A stretch of DNA of 64,000 bases, from assembly GCF_002101585.1 (NCBI RefSeq), contig NZ_LQOT01000011.1:1-64000 (forward strand), read 5' to 3'. The position numbers were made by a program, and so were the translations under genes. Numbering within the stretch: the first letter of the stretch is position 1; each line of letters begins with the position of its first letter. This stretch comes from Mycolicibacter engbaekii (GTDB lineage: Bacteria > Actinomycetota > Actinomycetes > Mycobacteriales > Mycobacteriaceae). This document shows positions 16,688 to 26,476 of this stretch, piece by piece. The notes beneath the pieces were generated by a model, which made no database searches, was not told the DNA's origin, and worked only from the letters and a program-made list of their open reading frames with translations.

Positions 16688-17917
16688 ATGACCGAGGTAA
16701 TGGCCGATGTCGCGCCGACCACCAAGCCGGATATCGACCTGACCGACGGCACCTTCTACGCCGACGGCGGTGCGCGCGCAGCCTACCGGTGGATGCGGGC
16801 CAACGAGCCGGTGTTCCGGGATCGCAACGGGCTGGCCGCGGCGTCGACCTACCAGGCGGTGATCGACGCCGAGCGCACTCCCGAGGTGTTTTCCAACGCC
16901 GGAGGCATCCGTCCCGACCAGCCGGGATTCCCGTACATGATCGACATGGACGACCCCGCCCACCTGTTGCGGCGCAAGCTGGTCAACGCCGGGTTCACCC
17001 GCAAACGTGTGCACGCCCAGCTGCCGTCCATCGAGACGCTGTGCGACACCTTGATCGACGCGGTCTGCGAGCGCGGCGAGTGCGACTTCGTCCGCGACAT
17101 CGCCGCCCCGCTGCCGATGGCGGTGATCGGTGACATGCTCGGGGTGCTGCCCGAACAGCGCAGCATGCTGCTGAAGTGGTCCGATGATTTGGTGTGCGGA
17201 CTGAGCTCGCACCTGGACGCCGAGTCGGCCACCTTCCAGGCCGTCATGGAGGCGTTCAGCGCCTACACCGCGTTCACCATGGACCTGATCGGCAAGCGTC
17301 GCGCCGAACCCGCCGACGACCTGTTCTCCATCCTGGTCAACGCCGAGGTGGACGGGCAGCGGATGAGCGACGACGAGATCGTGTTCGAGACGCTGCTGAT
17401 CCTGATCGGCGGCGACGAGACCACCCGGCACACCCTGTCGGGCGGCACGGAGCAACTGCTGCGTCATCGCGACCAGTGGGAGATGTTGCAGCGCGAGCCC
17501 GATCGGGTGCCGGTGGCGATCGAGGAGATGCTGCGGTGGACCTCGCCGGTGAAGAACATGTGCCGCACCCTGACTCGCGACATCGAGTTCCACGGCACGC
17601 AGCTGCGTGAGGGCGAGAAGATGCTGCTGCTGTTCGAGTCGGCCAACTTCGACGAGACGGTTTTCGACGAGCCGGAACGCTTCGATGCCACCCGAGACCC
17701 CAACAGCCACGTGGCATTCGGCTTCGGCACCCATTTCTGTCTGGGCAACCAGCTGGCCCGCCTGGAGTTGCGGCTGATGACGCAACGGGTGCTGGAGCGG
17801 CTGCCCGACCTGCGGCTGGCCTCCGGTGACCTCCTGCCGCTGCGCCCGGCGAACTTCGTCAGCGGCCTGGAGTCGATGCCGGTGGTGTTCACACCCAGCA
17901 AGCCGGTGCTGAACTAA
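16688..17917 (+). CDS. cyp142: Cytochrome P450 CYP142, sterol C27 (omega) hydroxylase
   Basis: 409 aa from ATG at 16688 with CCGGAGG upstream. The oxygen-activation helix LILIGGDETTRHTLSGG (about residues 235-250), ExxR and the haem-binding loop FGFGTHFCLGNQLARLE (about 345) are present. The sequence follows M. tuberculosis CYP142A1 (Rv3518c) almost throughout. CYP142 oxidises the terminal carbon of the cholesterol/cholestenone side chain, the entry step for CoA activation by FadD19. In the window it may be supported by the CYP125-like P450 at 62.6-63.9 kb. Confidence 0.95.
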   Translation: MTEVMADVAPTTKPDIDLTDGTFYADGGARAAYRWMRANEPVFRDRNGLAAASTYQAVIDAERTPEVFSNAGGIRPDQPGFPYMIDMDDPAHLLRRKLVNAGFTRKRVHAQLPSIETLCDTLIDAVCERGECDFVRDIAAPLPMAVIGDMLGVLPEQRSMLLKWSDDLVCGLSSHLDAESATFQAVMEAFSAYTAFTMDLIGKRRAEPADDLFSILVNAEVDGQRMSDDEIVFETLLILIGGDETTRHTLSGGTEQLLRHRDQWEMLQREPDRVPVAIEEMLRWTSPVKNMCRTLTRDIEFHGTQLREGEKMLLLFESANFDETVFDEPERFDATRDPNSHVAFGFGTHFCLGNQLARLELRLMTQRVLERLPDLRLASGDLLPLRPANFVSGLESMPVVFTPSKPVLN

Positions 17918-17926
17918 GTCGTCTTC

Positions 17927-17986
17927 GCCGAGCGTGTAATCAGACCGACAACTAGGCCGGATTCTCGGTCTCAGTACACGCTCGGC
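17927..17986. repeat. 60-bp palindromic intergenic repeat, copy 2
   Basis: Arms 17927-17948 and 17965-17986 with a 16-nt loop, starting GCCGAGCGTGTAATCAGACC. It belongs to the same family as 11051-11110 and 18848-18907. The right arm and part of the loop lie inside the 3' end of the Rv3517 homologue and encode its last residues. Confidence 0.85.
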
Positions 17987-18815
17987 GTTCCCAGGCGTCG
18001 CTGAGTCGACCGATGATCCCGGCTTCGGTGTCTTCCCGGGTGATCCGCAGGTCGATCCAGCCCAAACCGGTCACGGTCTCGTGGCGGCGGATGTCCCGGT
18101 GGAACTGACGTGTGCTGGTGCGGTGGTGGTCGCCCTCGTAGTCCAAGCCCAGTTTGAGCTCCGCCCAGCCCATATCCAGCACGGCCACCAGTTGCCCCCA
18201 CTGGTCGTGGACGGGCAGCTGGGTCTGCGGCGGCGGGAATCCGGCTCGAATCAGCAAGAGCCGCAACCACGTCTCGCGGGGTGACTCGGCGCCGGCGTCG
18301 ACGAGCGCCAGGACCCGCCGCGCACGTCGGATGCCGCGCCGACCCGCATAGCGCCGGGCGATCACGTCGGCGTCGGCCGTGGTGAGTCGGGTCGCCCGGG
18401 CCAGCGCGTCGATGGCCGCCACCGCCTTCCCGGCCGGATAGCGGCAGGCAAGGTCCACCGCGGTGCGCGCCGGAGTGGCGACCCGCATGCCGTCGATCAG
18501 CTGGACTTCGTCGGGCTGAACCCGGTCCGACCAGGTCCGCGCCCCGGGTGGCGGCCGCCGGCAGTCGTAGAGCAACTCGGCCGGGGCGTGGTCGTCGACC
18601 CACTTCGCACCATGCAGCGCGGCGGCGGATTGACCGGCGATCACCCCGCGACGGCGCGACCACAGCCACGCGCCCTTCGCGCGCGGCACGGCGGTGAGCG
18701 CCGTGCCGCGCGGCACGTACACGTCGGGGTGGATTGCGACGAACCGACTGCTCAGCGCGTACTTCGACAACCGTCCCGCGGCGACGGCCTCGCTGCCTAG
18801 AAAGGGCTCACCCAT
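17952..18815 (-). CDS. DUF559/Vsr-like-fold protein with AbiEi-like N-terminus (Rv3517 homologue)
   Basis: 287 aa. The C-terminal third has the endonuclease-like segment AVLDMGWAELKLGLDYEGDHH...QFHRDIRRHETVTGLGWIDLRIT, matching the DUF559 pattern (D...E-x-K-like ...EYDG/EGDHH). The first part, with GVIAGQSAAALHGAKWVD, resembles the winged-helix/antitoxin-like segment common in actinobacterial DUF559 proteins. DNA binding or cleavage is possible but untested. The last residues come from an invading palindromic repeat. Its 5' side is followed by a second copy of that repeat. Confidence 0.75.
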   Translation of the reverse strand: MGEPFLGSEAVAAGRLSKYALSSRFVAIHPDVYVPRGTALTAVPRAKGAWLWSRRRGVIAGQSAAALHGAKWVDDHAPAELLYDCRRPPPGARTWSDRVQPDEVQLIDGMRVATPARTAVDLACRYPAGKAVAAIDALARATRLTTADADVIARRYAGRRGIRRARRVLALVDAGAESPRETWLRLLLIRAGFPPPQTQLPVHDQWGQLVAVLDMGWAELKLGLDYEGDHHRTSTRQFHRDIRRHETVTGLGWIDLRITREDTEAGIIGRLSDAWERRACTETENPA

Positions 18816-18847
18816 GCCGGGAGTCTGCCGACGACCACCGACACAAT

Positions 18848-18907
18848 CCCGAGCGTGTACTCAGACCGAAAAAACGCCGGAAAAGTCGGTCTGATTACAC
18901 GTTCGGC
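18848..18907. repeat. 60-bp palindromic intergenic repeat, copy 3
   Basis: Arms 18848-18869 and 18886-18907 with a 16-nt loop, nearly identical to copy 1. Copies 2 and 3 flank the Rv3517 homologue on both sides, which could allow recombination across it. Confidence 0.85.
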
Positions 18908-18934
18908 GCGGGTGAGGCGCGGGTGAGGCGCGGG
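18905..18934. repeat. Short 11-bp tandem repeat
   Basis: GGCGCGGGTGA occurs in tandem (18905-18915, 18916-18926, then a partial third unit), directly after palindrome copy 3. It may arise from replication slippage. Confidence 0.6.
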
Positions 18935-18955
18935 CCGGGGCGTGAGCAGGCGGCG

Positions 18956-19927
18956 CTACGCCTGCAGCGACGCGACGATCGCCTCGGTCGGCGACCGCCA
19001 CGTCACGCCCAGATCGGCCAGCGTGGCCGAGTCGTCAGTCGGGGTGGCCGACGTGAGCAGCCAGGCCGCCTCGTAGCTCAGCGACTCGGGCAGCGGCAGC
19101 AGCTTGCTGGCCAGGTCGCTGACCCGGCCGATGCCCTTGAAAATGCTGGGCGCAATAGGGAATCGCCGCACCGGCTTGCCCAGGCCCCGCTCGACGGCGC
19201 TGATCATCTCGTCGAAGGTGACCATGATCCCGCCGCACAGGTAGCGGTGCGGACCGCGGCCGGGCCGCATCAGCGCCTCGTGCACCAGACCGATGTCGCG
19301 GACATCGACCATCGCCATGCCGCCGCGCACCACCGGTGCCACCCGGTACTTCACGATCGGCGCCCAGCCGCGTTCGGTGACGCCGGGCGCGGTGTGAAAC
19401 GCCGGGCCGACCACGCTGGAGGGGTAGGTGACCACGACCGGCGCGCCCTCGTCCTGCAGCCGGCGGGCCACCCGCTCGCCGTAGGCCTTGGTGCGGGCGT
19501 AGGCGCTGCGGCCGGGCACGGTGGGCGAGTCCGGGCCGATGATTCCGTTCGGCGGCGGGAACAGCGCGCTGTAGGAGCTGACCGACACCACCGGGTCCAG
19601 GCCCGCGGCCACCGCACGGGTCAGGATCGACTCGGTGGCGTAGGCGTTGATGTCCCACATCAGCTTTTCCTGGCGGTCGTTGGTGCCGACCACCCCGGCG
19701 GCATGCAGGACCGAGTCGCAGCCGTCGAGCAGCGCCGCCACCACCCCGGTGTCGCGGATGTCGCCGTCGAGCACCTCCAGGGCGCCCAGCTCACGCAGCC
19801 GGGGGATGACGGGCTCGGCGCCGCAGCCGGGCGCGACCAAAAGCCGTACCGAATGTCCGGCTTCCAACAGCGTCTTGACGGTGTGGGCGCCGAGATAGCC
19901 GGTGCCTCCGGTGACCGCGACCTGCAT
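18956..19927 (-). CDS. NAD-dependent epimerase/dehydratase-type (extended) SDR
   Basis: 323 aa from ATG at 19927 ([25 protein letters not shown]). The TGGTGYLG nucleotide loop, the central SSYSALF, and YARTKAYGE (Tyr-x3-Lys) identify the 3-beta-hydroxysteroid-dehydrogenase/epimerase branch. It overlaps the echA19 stop by 1 bp (TGATG), so it is coupled to that operon and probably under the same KstR site. H37Rv does not have this gene between echA19 and Rv3517. A hydroxysteroid or side-chain substrate is likely but unproven. Confidence 0.82.
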   Translation of the reverse strand: MQVAVTGGTGYLGAHTVKTLLEAGHSVRLLVAPGCGAEPVIPRLRELGALEVLDGDIRDTGVVAALLDGCDSVLHAAGVVGTNDRQEKLMWDINAYATESILTRAVAAGLDPVVSVSSYSALFPPPNGIIGPDSPTVPGRSAYARTKAYGERVARRLQDEGAPVVVTYPSSVVGPAFHTAPGVTERGWAPIVKYRVAPVVRGGMAMVDVRDIGLVHEALMRPGRGPHRYLCGGIMVTFDEMISAVERGLGKPVRRFPIAPSIFKGIGRVSDLASKLLPLPESLSYEAAWLLTSATPTDDSATLADLGVTWRSPTEAIVASLQA

Positions 19928-20727
19928 CAGCGGTTCTTGAACTGCGGCTTGCGCTTCTCGGCGAAAGCCCGCGGGCCTTCCTTGGCGTCCTCGCTCAAGA
20001 ACACCTTGATGCCGATCTTCGTGTCGATCTTGAAGGCGTCGTTCTCGTGCATGCCCTCGGTCTCGTGGATGGTGCGCAGCATCGCCTGCACGGCAAGCGG
20101 CCCGTTGTTGTTGATCTGCTCGGCGATCTCCAGGGCCTTGGTCAGGGCCTGCCCGTCGGGCACCACGTGGCCGATCAACCCCATCTCCAGGGCCTCGGCC
20201 GCGGTGATGTGGCGACCGGTGAACAGCAGGTCGCAAGCCATGGTGTAGGGAATCTGGCGAACCAGTCGCACCGCCGAGCCACCCATCGGGTACAGGCTCC
20301 ACTTGGCCTCGGAGATGCCGAACTTGGCGCTTTCGCCGGCGATGCGGATGTCGGTGCCCTGCAGGATCTCGGTGCCGCCGGCGATAGCCGGACCCTCCAC
20401 CGCGGCGATCAGCGGCTTGGTCAGACGGCGGCCCTTGAGCAGCCCGTCGATCCGCGACGGGTCATAGCTGCCGTCTTTGAACGAGTCGCCCGGCGCCTTC
20501 TTGTTGGCCGCCTTGAGGTCCATTCCCGCGCAGAAGTAGCCGCCGGCGCCGGTCAGGATGCATGAGCGGATCTCGTCGTCGTTGTCCACCCGGTCCCACG
20601 CCTCGACCATGATCGCCAGCATTTCGCCGGACAGTGCGTTGCGCGCCTCCGGCCGGTTCAGCGTGACGATCAGGGTGTGTCCGCGCTGTTCAAGCAGGGC
20701 GTGGGGCTGCTCTGACGACTCGCTCAC
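19927..20727 (-). CDS. echA19: Enoyl-CoA hydratase EchA19 (Rv3516)
   Basis: 266 aa crotonase. The oxyanion-hole segments [12 protein letters not shown] (about residue 65) and [20 protein letters not shown] (about 112) are present. The sequence and the position opposite fadD19 match Rv3516, which hydrates the enoyl-CoA made from the C8 cholesterol side chain. The divergent intergenic region with fadD19 carries a perfect KstR box. Confidence 0.94.
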   Translation of the reverse strand: MSESSEQPHALLEQRGHTLIVTLNRPEARNALSGEMLAIMVEAWDRVDNDDEIRSCILTGAGGYFCAGMDLKAANKKAPGDSFKDGSYDPSRIDGLLKGRRLTKPLIAAVEGPAIAGGTEILQGTDIRIAGESAKFGISEAKWSLYPMGGSAVRLVRQIPYTMACDLLFTGRHITAAEALEMGLIGHVVPDGQALTKALEIAEQINNNGPLAVQAMLRTIHETEGMHENDAFKIDTKIGIKVFLSEDAKEGPRAFAEKRKPQFKNR

Positions 20728-20771
20728 CGGCGTCCGCCTTTCCGGGTTGGATCCTCGACTTGAAATCGAAA

Positions 20772-20785
20772 TGTAACACGTTCTA
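20772..20785. promoter_or_regulatory. KstR operator, echA19 / fadD19
   Basis: TGTAACACGTTCTA fits TNNAACNNGTTNNA exactly, 45 bp upstream of echA19 and 11 bp upstream of the fadD19 GTG. The identical 14-mer recurs at 39114-39127. Confidence 0.87.
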
Positions 20786-20796
20786 GTTTGTGTGTT

Positions 20797-22449
20797 GTGG
20801 CTCTCAACATCGCCGACTTAGCCGAACACGCCATCGACGCTGTCCCCGATCGGGTCGCCCTGATCTGTGGGACCGAACAGCTGACCTATGCGCAGCTAGA
20901 GGAGAAGGCCAACCGGCTGGCCCATTACCTGATCGAGCAAGGCGTCAAGAAGGACGACAAGGTCGGCCTGTACTGCCGCAACCGCAACGAGATCGTCGTG
21001 GCGATGCTCGGCATCATCAAGGCCGGCGCCATCCTGGTCAACATCAACTTCCGTTACGTCGAGGGCGAGCTGCGCTACCTGTTCGACAACTCGGACATGG
21101 TTGCCCTGGTGCATGAGCGTCAGTACGCCGATCGGGTCGCCAACGTGCTGCCCGACACCCCGAAGGTCAAGACCATCCTGGTGGTCGAGGACGGCTCCGA
21201 CCTGGACTACCAGCGCTACGGCGGGGTGGAGTTCGAGGCGGCGCTGGCGCAGAGCTCGCCCGAGCGTGACTTCGGCCCGCGCAGCGAAGACGACATCTAC
21301 CTGCTCTACACCGGTGGTACCACCGGGTTCCCCAAGGGCGTGATGTGGCGCCACGAGGACATCTACCGCGTGTTGTTCGGTGGCACCGACTTCGCCACCG
21401 GCGAGCCGATCGCCGACGAGTACGACTTGGCCAAGCAGGCCGCCGCCAACCCGCCGATGGTCCGTCACCCGATCCCGCCGATGATCCACGGCGCGACCCA
21501 GTCGGCCACCTGGATGTCGCTGTTCAGCGGCCAAACTGTGGTGCTGGCACCGGAATTCGACGCCGACACGGTATGGCGCACCATCCACGAGCACAAGGTC
21601 AACCTGCTGTTCTTCACCGGGGACGCGATGGCGCGTCCGCTGCTGGATGCCCTGTTGGCCCACCAGGACGCCGGCAACGAGTACGACTTGTCGTCGCTGT
21701 TTCTGCTGGCCTCCACCGCGGCGCTGTTCAGCCCGAGCATCAAGGAACGCCTGCTGGAGCTGCTGCCCAACCGGATCATCACCGACTCCATCGGGTCCTC
21801 GGAGACCGGTTTCGGCGGCACCAGCATCGTCGCCAAGGGCGAAGCGCACACCGGCGGCCCCCGGGTCACCATCGACAAGAACACCGTGGTGCTCGACGAA
21901 GACGGCAACGAAGTCCAGCCCGGTTCCGGCGTGCGGGGCATCATCGCCAAGCGTGGGCACATCCCGGTCGGTTACTACAAGGACGAGCAGAAGACCGCCG
22001 AGACCTTCCGCACCATCAACGGCGTGCGGTATGCGATCCCCGGCGACTTCGCGCAGGTCGAGGCCGACGGCAGCGTGACCATGCTGGGCCGCGGCTCGGT
22101 GTCGATCAACTCCGGCGGGGAGAAGATCTACCCCGAAGAGGTCGAGGCCGCTCTCAAGACCCACCCGGACGTCTTCGACGCGCTGGTGGTCGGGGTGCCC
22201 GACGCCCGCTACGGCCAGCATGTCGCCGCGGTGGTGCAGGCCCGCGGCGACGCCCGGCCCACGCTGGAGGAGATCAACACCTGCGCGCGTACCGAGATCG
22301 CCGGCTACAAGGTGCCCCGCAGTCTGTGGTTCGTCGACGAGGTCAAGCGCTCCCCGGCGGGCAAGCCGGACTACCGCTGGGCCAAGGAGCAGACCGAGGC
22401 CCGGCCGGCTGACGAGGTGCACGCCAAGCACGTGACGGTCGACAACTAG
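20797..22449 (+). CDS. fadD19: Steroid-C26-CoA ligase FadD19 (Rv3515c)
   Basis: 550 aa from GTG at 20797 ([20 protein letters not shown]), matching the M. tuberculosis start; an in-frame TTG at 20788 adds three residues. The AMP-binding motif is [21 protein letters not shown] (about residue 170), with later [20 protein letters not shown] and the catalytic lysine region [11 protein letters not shown]. FadD19 activates the C26 carboxylate of 3-oxo-cholestenoate-type side chains, after CYP125/CYP142. Sterol induction by KstR is expected. Confidence 0.96.
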   Translation: MALNIADLAEHAIDAVPDRVALICGTEQLTYAQLEEKANRLAHYLIEQGVKKDDKVGLYCRNRNEIVVAMLGIIKAGAILVNINFRYVEGELRYLFDNSDMVALVHERQYADRVANVLPDTPKVKTILVVEDGSDLDYQRYGGVEFEAALAQSSPERDFGPRSEDDIYLLYTGGTTGFPKGVMWRHEDIYRVLFGGTDFATGEPIADEYDLAKQAAANPPMVRHPIPPMIHGATQSATWMSLFSGQTVVLAPEFDADTVWRTIHEHKVNLLFFTGDAMARPLLDALLAHQDAGNEYDLSSLFLLASTAALFSPSIKERLLELLPNRIITDSIGSSETGFGGTSIVAKGEAHTGGPRVTIDKNTVVLDEDGNEVQPGSGVRGIIAKRGHIPVGYYKDEQKTAETFRTINGVRYAIPGDFAQVEADGSVTMLGRGSVSINSGGEKIYPEEVEAALKTHPDVFDALVVGVPDARYGQHVAAVVQARGDARPTLEEINTCARTEIAGYKVPRSLWFVDEVKRSPAGKPDYRWAKEQTEARPADEVHAKHVTVDN

Positions 22450-22514
22450 ATTCGCCGACACCTTTTGCCGGGGAGCCGCCCCCGGCGAGGCGGTGTCCGA
22501 GCTAGTCTCTTTCG

Positions 22515-23930
22515 ATGCAGCGACTTTCGGGCGTGGACGCCGCGTTCTGGTCTGCCGAAACGGCGGGCTGGCACATGCACATCGGTGGACTCGCGATCTG
22601 TGACACCACCAATGCGCCGAACTACAGTTTCGAGCGCGTCCGCGAGCTGTTGATCGAGCGGCTGCCGCAGCTACCGCAGCTGCGCTGGAAGGTCAGTCCC
22701 GCCCCGCTGGGTCTGGACCGGCCGTGGTTCGTCGAGGACGACGAACTCGACATCGACTTCCACCTGCGACGCATCGGCGTTCCCGCGCCGGGCGGCCGGC
22801 GCGAGGTCGAAGAGCTCGTGGGGCGGCTGATGTCCTACAAGCTGGATCGATCGCGCCCACTGTGGGAGATGTGGGTGATCGAGGGCGTCAACGGCGGCCG
22901 CGTGGCGACCCTGACCAAGATGCATCATGCGATCGTCGACGGTGTCTCGGGCGCAGGACTGTTCGAGATCATGCTGGATGTCACGCCGGAACCGCGACCG
23001 CCGGAGCCGGCGACGCACGGCAAGTCGAACGGGGCCGCCATGCCCCGCTACGAGCGCCGGGTGGTGGAGGAGCTGGTCAACGTCGCGGTGATGACGCCGT
23101 ACCGGATCGGCCGACTGGTGCAGCAAACCGTCCGCCAGCAGATCGCCACCGTGGGGCTGGGGCTGCCCCGCAAACCCCCACGGTATTTCGACGCCCCGGT
23201 GACCCGGTTCAACGCCAGCGTCGGGCCGCAACGGCGGATCAGTGCCGCCCGCATCGAGCTTGCCCGGATCAAGGCCGTCAAGGACGCCTACGGGGTGAAG
23301 CTCAACGATGTCGTGCTGGCCATCGTGGCCGGTGCCGTCCGCCAGTACCTGGGCGAGCGCGGTGAGCTGCCCGACAAGCCGCTGGTGGCCCAGATCCCGG
23401 TGTCGACCCGTAACGAGGAGAGCCAGGGGGAGGTCGGCAACAAGGTCAGTTCGATGACGGTGTCGATGGCGACCGACATCGAGGGAGCGGCGCAGCGGCT
23501 CAAGACCATTCACGCCAACACCCAGAGTGCCAAGCAGATGGCCAAGGCGCTGTCGGCCCACCAGATCATGGGGCTGACCGACACCACGCCGCCCGGGCTG
23601 CTGCAACTCGCCGCGCGCGCCTACACCGCGACCGGACTGTCGAATCGGCTGGCCCCGATCAACCTGGTGGTCTCCAACGTTCCGGGACCGCCGGTTCCGA
23701 TCTACATGGCCGGGGCCGAACTGGAGTCACTGGTCCCGCTGGGTCCGCCGGTGATGGACGTCGCCCTGAACATCACCTGCTTCTCGTACCGGAATCACCT
23801 CGACTTCGGATTCGTGACCACGCCGGAAGTCGCCGAGGACATCCACAAGATGGCCGACGCCATCGAGCCCGCGCTGGCCGAGTTGGAGCGCGACATCGAC
23901 CGGGGCAAGAACCGGACCGGCCGGCGCTGA
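22515..23930 (+). CDS. Wax ester synthase/diacylglycerol acyltransferase (WS/DGAT) family protein
   Basis: 471 aa. It begins [16 protein letters not shown] and carries the catalytic HHxxxDG motif as [12 protein letters not shown] near residue 140; the second family segment [14 protein letters not shown]...[11 protein letters not shown] is near 295. WS/DGAT enzymes make triacylglycerol or wax esters from acyl-CoA at the membrane. It lies 65 bp downstream of fadD19 on the same strand, so could be read through from it. H37Rv has no such gene here; storage of sterol-derived acyl groups is an inference. Confidence 0.9.
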   Translation: MQRLSGVDAAFWSAETAGWHMHIGGLAICDTTNAPNYSFERVRELLIERLPQLPQLRWKVSPAPLGLDRPWFVEDDELDIDFHLRRIGVPAPGGRREVEELVGRLMSYKLDRSRPLWEMWVIEGVNGGRVATLTKMHHAIVDGVSGAGLFEIMLDVTPEPRPPEPATHGKSNGAAMPRYERRVVEELVNVAVMTPYRIGRLVQQTVRQQIATVGLGLPRKPPRYFDAPVTRFNASVGPQRRISAARIELARIKAVKDAYGVKLNDVVLAIVAGAVRQYLGERGELPDKPLVAQIPVSTRNEESQGEVGNKVSSMTVSMATDIEGAAQRLKTIHANTQSAKQMAKALSAHQIMGLTDTTPPGLLQLAARAYTATGLSNRLAPINLVVSNVPGPPVPIYMAGAELESLVPLGPPVMDVALNITCFSYRNHLDFGFVTTPEVAEDIHKMADAIEPALAELERDIDRGKNRTGRR

Positions 23931-23933
23931 GCG

Positions 23934-25487
23934 CTACCGGCCCGGTAGCGCCTGAATCACCCGGATCATCGGGGTCAGCAGCTTCTGCCACACCGGCCCG
24001 GAGATCCCCGGCGGCGGGTCCAGATTCAGGACGCGGGCGGTGGAGACGGTCTGCGACTCGGTGTACTTGAGGATTCCGTCGGCACCGTGGCGGCGGCCCA
24101 CCCCGGAGGCCTTCATGCCGCCCATGGGGGCGGCGACGCTGCCGAAGGCCAGCGCGTAGCCCTCGTCGACGTTGACCGTGCCGGACTTGATGCGCGCGGC
24201 GATCGCCTCCCCTTGGGACTTGCTCGCGGCCCACACGCTGGCGTTCAGCCCGTACTCGGTGTCGTTGGCCTTCGCGATGGCCTCTTCGACGTCGGCGACG
24301 GGGTAGATGGAGACCACCGGGCCGAACGTCTCGTTGCGGGCGCACTCCATCTCGTCGGTGACGTCGGTCAGCACCGTCGGCTCGTAGAACAGCGGGCCGA
24401 TGTCGGGGCGGGCCTTGCCGCCGGCGATCACTTTGGCGCCCTTGACCTTGGCGTCGTCGACGTGGTTGGAGATGGTCTTGACCTGGTCTTCGGAGATCAG
24501 GCTGCCCATGTCGGCGTTGAAGTCATAGGTGGCCGAGAGCTTCATGGCGCGTACCTGCTCGGCGAACTTGGCGGCGAACTCGTCGGCCACCTCCCGTTCG
24601 ACGTAGATCCGCTCGATCGAGATGCACAACTGCCCGGCGTTGGAGAAGCAGGCGCGGGTGGCGGCCTTGGCGACCTCGGACAGGTTGGCGCCCTTGGTGA
24701 CGATCATCGGGTTCTTGCCGCCCAGTTCGGCGGAGAAGCCGATCAGTCGGGCGCCGCACTGTTCGGCCAGGGTCCGGCCGGTGGCGCTGGAACCGGTGAA
24801 CATCAGGTAGTCGCACTGCTGCACGATCGCCGTGCCGACCACCGAGCCCGGGCCGGGCACCACTGCGAGCAAGTCGCGGGGCAGACCGGCCTGATACAGC
24901 AGTTCGGCGTTGGCCAGGGTGCAGTACGGGGTCTGGCTGTCGGGTTTGATCACGACGGCGTTGCCGGCCAGCAGCGCGGGGATGGCGTCCGAAATCGACA
25001 GTGTCATCGGATAGTTCCAGGGGGCGATGACGCCCACGACACCCTTCGGGTGGTGGTTGATGACGGTCTTGACGATGCCGGGCAACAGCCCGGGGACCCG
25101 CTTGGAGGCCAGCAGTTTGGCGGCCTGACGCGCGTAGTAACGCGCGTTGAGCATGATGTCGAGGATCTCCTCCTGCGCCGCCGAACGTGCCTTGCCGGTC
25201 TCGGCCTGGCAGACGTCCATCAGGAAGTTCCGGTTGGCGATCACCAGGTCGCGGTAGCGCTCGATGATGGCGCAGCGCTCCTTGACCGGGCGCGCCGCCC
25301 AGACGCGCTGGGCTCCGCGGGCCTTGACGAATGCGGCCGCCACATCCTCGGCGTTGCCGACCGGGATGGTGGTCAGCGGCTGACCGGTGAAGACCTCGTC
25401 GATGGTCTTCGACTGCCGCGCGTCGATGTCGTCGATGGCGGCCAGCTGACGCAGCCGGTCGAACTCTGCGGCGGACGGGGCGGGCAT
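23934..25487 (-). CDS. gabD2: Aldehyde dehydrogenase, succinate-semialdehyde dehydrogenase GabD2-like
   Basis: 517 aa. It aligns with Rv1731 (GabD2) from the first residue: MPAPSAAEFDRL, IDEVFTGQPLTTIPVG, GVIAPWNYPMTLSISD, catalytic Glu in FSAELGGKNPMIV and catalytic Cys in RACFSNAGQLCIS. GabD2 oxidises succinic semialdehyde to succinate with NADP+. The 3' ends of this gene and the WS/DGAT gene are only 3 bp apart. Whether the substrate is the same in this paralogue or orthologue cannot be read; a second gabD2 may exist elsewhere. Confidence 0.87.
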   Translation of the reverse strand: MPAPSAAEFDRLRQLAAIDDIDARQSKTIDEVFTGQPLTTIPVGNAEDVAAAFVKARGAQRVWAARPVKERCAIIERYRDLVIANRNFLMDVCQAETGKARSAAQEEILDIMLNARYYARQAAKLLASKRVPGLLPGIVKTVINHHPKGVVGVIAPWNYPMTLSISDAIPALLAGNAVVIKPDSQTPYCTLANAELLYQAGLPRDLLAVVPGPGSVVGTAIVQQCDYLMFTGSSATGRTLAEQCGARLIGFSAELGGKNPMIVTKGANLSEVAKAATRACFSNAGQLCISIERIYVEREVADEFAAKFAEQVRAMKLSATYDFNADMGSLISEDQVKTISNHVDDAKVKGAKVIAGGKARPDIGPLFYEPTVLTDVTDEMECARNETFGPVVSIYPVADVEEAIAKANDTEYGLNASVWAASKSQGEAIAARIKSGTVNVDEGYALAFGSVAAPMGGMKASGVGRRHGADGILKYTESQTVSTARVLNLDPPPGISGPVWQKLLTPMIRVIQALPGR

Positions 25488-25529
25488 GGGTGTCTCCTAC
25501 TCGCGGGTAACACGTGGTTAGCGGCCAAC

Positions 25530-26318
25530 CTACCCCGCGCAGCGGCCACCCGGTAGCTCGGCGGCATGAGCACTCAGCCACTGGGTCAGCTGGTTGAGTG
25601 CCGCGACCCCCGATCCGAAGCTGCCGTCTTTCGGCTCAGCGGCCAGCGCCACCGCCAGATCACCGCGCGGTGTGCCGACGATGCCGAACTGGCGCACCAG
25701 ATACCCGCCGCCCTGGCCCGGGCCCCAGCCGCCCTTGGTCGGGGCGCCGATGCCGGCCAACCCCCAGCGCTGGTCGGTCACCGTGTTGCGCATCAAGCCG
25801 TAGACGGGTGCGGCGGCGGGCATGCAGGGCAGATGGGCGGCGAACACCGCTTGGCGGGCCAGCGGCCACTGGGTCTGGCCGAAGGCGCTGAATTCAGGAC
25901 GCAGTCGCCGGGACTCGACGGCGGTGCCGGTGTCGCCGCCGGCCCGCAGCACGGCCTGCACCTGTTGGGCGGCCTGGGGTGCGGGCCCCAGGGAGGACCA
26001 CAGCTGTTCGGCGGCGTCGTTGTCCGATGCGGTGACCGCCTTGGCCGCCAGTTCCTGGGCGTTGGGGCGGTTGGCGTGGATCGCCGCGATCGCCAGCGGA
26101 ACCTTGATGGTCGACCAGGCGACGCCGCTCTGCAGCGAACCGAGCGTGACGACGCCGTTCTGGCCGACCGGGGCATAGGCGATGCCGACGTTGCCCGGGA
26201 TGGTGTTGGCCAGCTGCGCGAACGATGCCTGCAAGGGCTCCGCGGAGGCGGGGGCGGGCAGGATCAGCGGCGCCAGCGCGGCCAGGACCGCGACGAGTAT
26301 TCGGCGAGCGGCAAGCAT
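25530..26318 (-). CDS. Secreted class-A beta-lactamase-like serine hydrolase
   Basis: 262 aa from ATG at 26318. A signal peptide (residues 1-26, cleavage after ASA) precedes a penicillin-recognising fold. All three active-site motifs are visible: S69-T-I-K72, S98-D-N100 and K195-G-G197. Many mycobacterial homologues lack part of this set, so catalytic activity is possible here. Substrate may be a beta-lactam or a peptidoglycan peptide. It starts downstream on the minus strand and is divergent from the DUF6636 gene. Its stop lies 42 bp after the gabD2-like start. Confidence 0.8.
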   Translation of the reverse strand: MLAARRILVAVLAALAPLILPAPASAEPLQASFAQLANTIPGNVGIAYAPVGQNGVVTLGSLQSGVAWSTIKVPLAIAAIHANRPNAQELAAKAVTASDNDAAEQLWSSLGPAPQAAQQVQAVLRAGGDTGTAVESRRLRPEFSAFGQTQWPLARQAVFAAHLPCMPAAAPVYGLMRNTVTDQRWGLAGIGAPTKGGWGPGQGGGYLVRQFGIVGTPRGDLAVALAAEPKDGSFGSGVAALNQLTQWLSAHAAELPGGRCAG

Positions 26319-26476
26319 TGGATCAGTATTGCCTGCCGATCGACCGAAACGGCGGTGCCCAGCGGTGGGTCGGCGGGTCGGCGCGGTGCCCGCCTGCCAC
26401 ACGTGAGCAAGGCCGCAGAGGTGAAAAATCCGTCGAAAATCCGCACTTTTTTCTCTTCTCACCTATCGTTTCGCCT

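Noticed and set aside
20896..22461. 521-aa open frame antisense to fadD19
   Set aside because: High-GC frame shadow: low-complexity His/Arg/Val-rich translation without domains, fully overlapping a well-identified gene. Similar long antisense frames at 5564-6655, 45518-46789 and 47077-48573 are rejected for the same reason.
26319..26476. Small gene in the 158-bp gap between beta-lactamase-like and DUF6636 genes
   Set aside because: No frame with a credible start site and domain; probably holds two divergent promoters.
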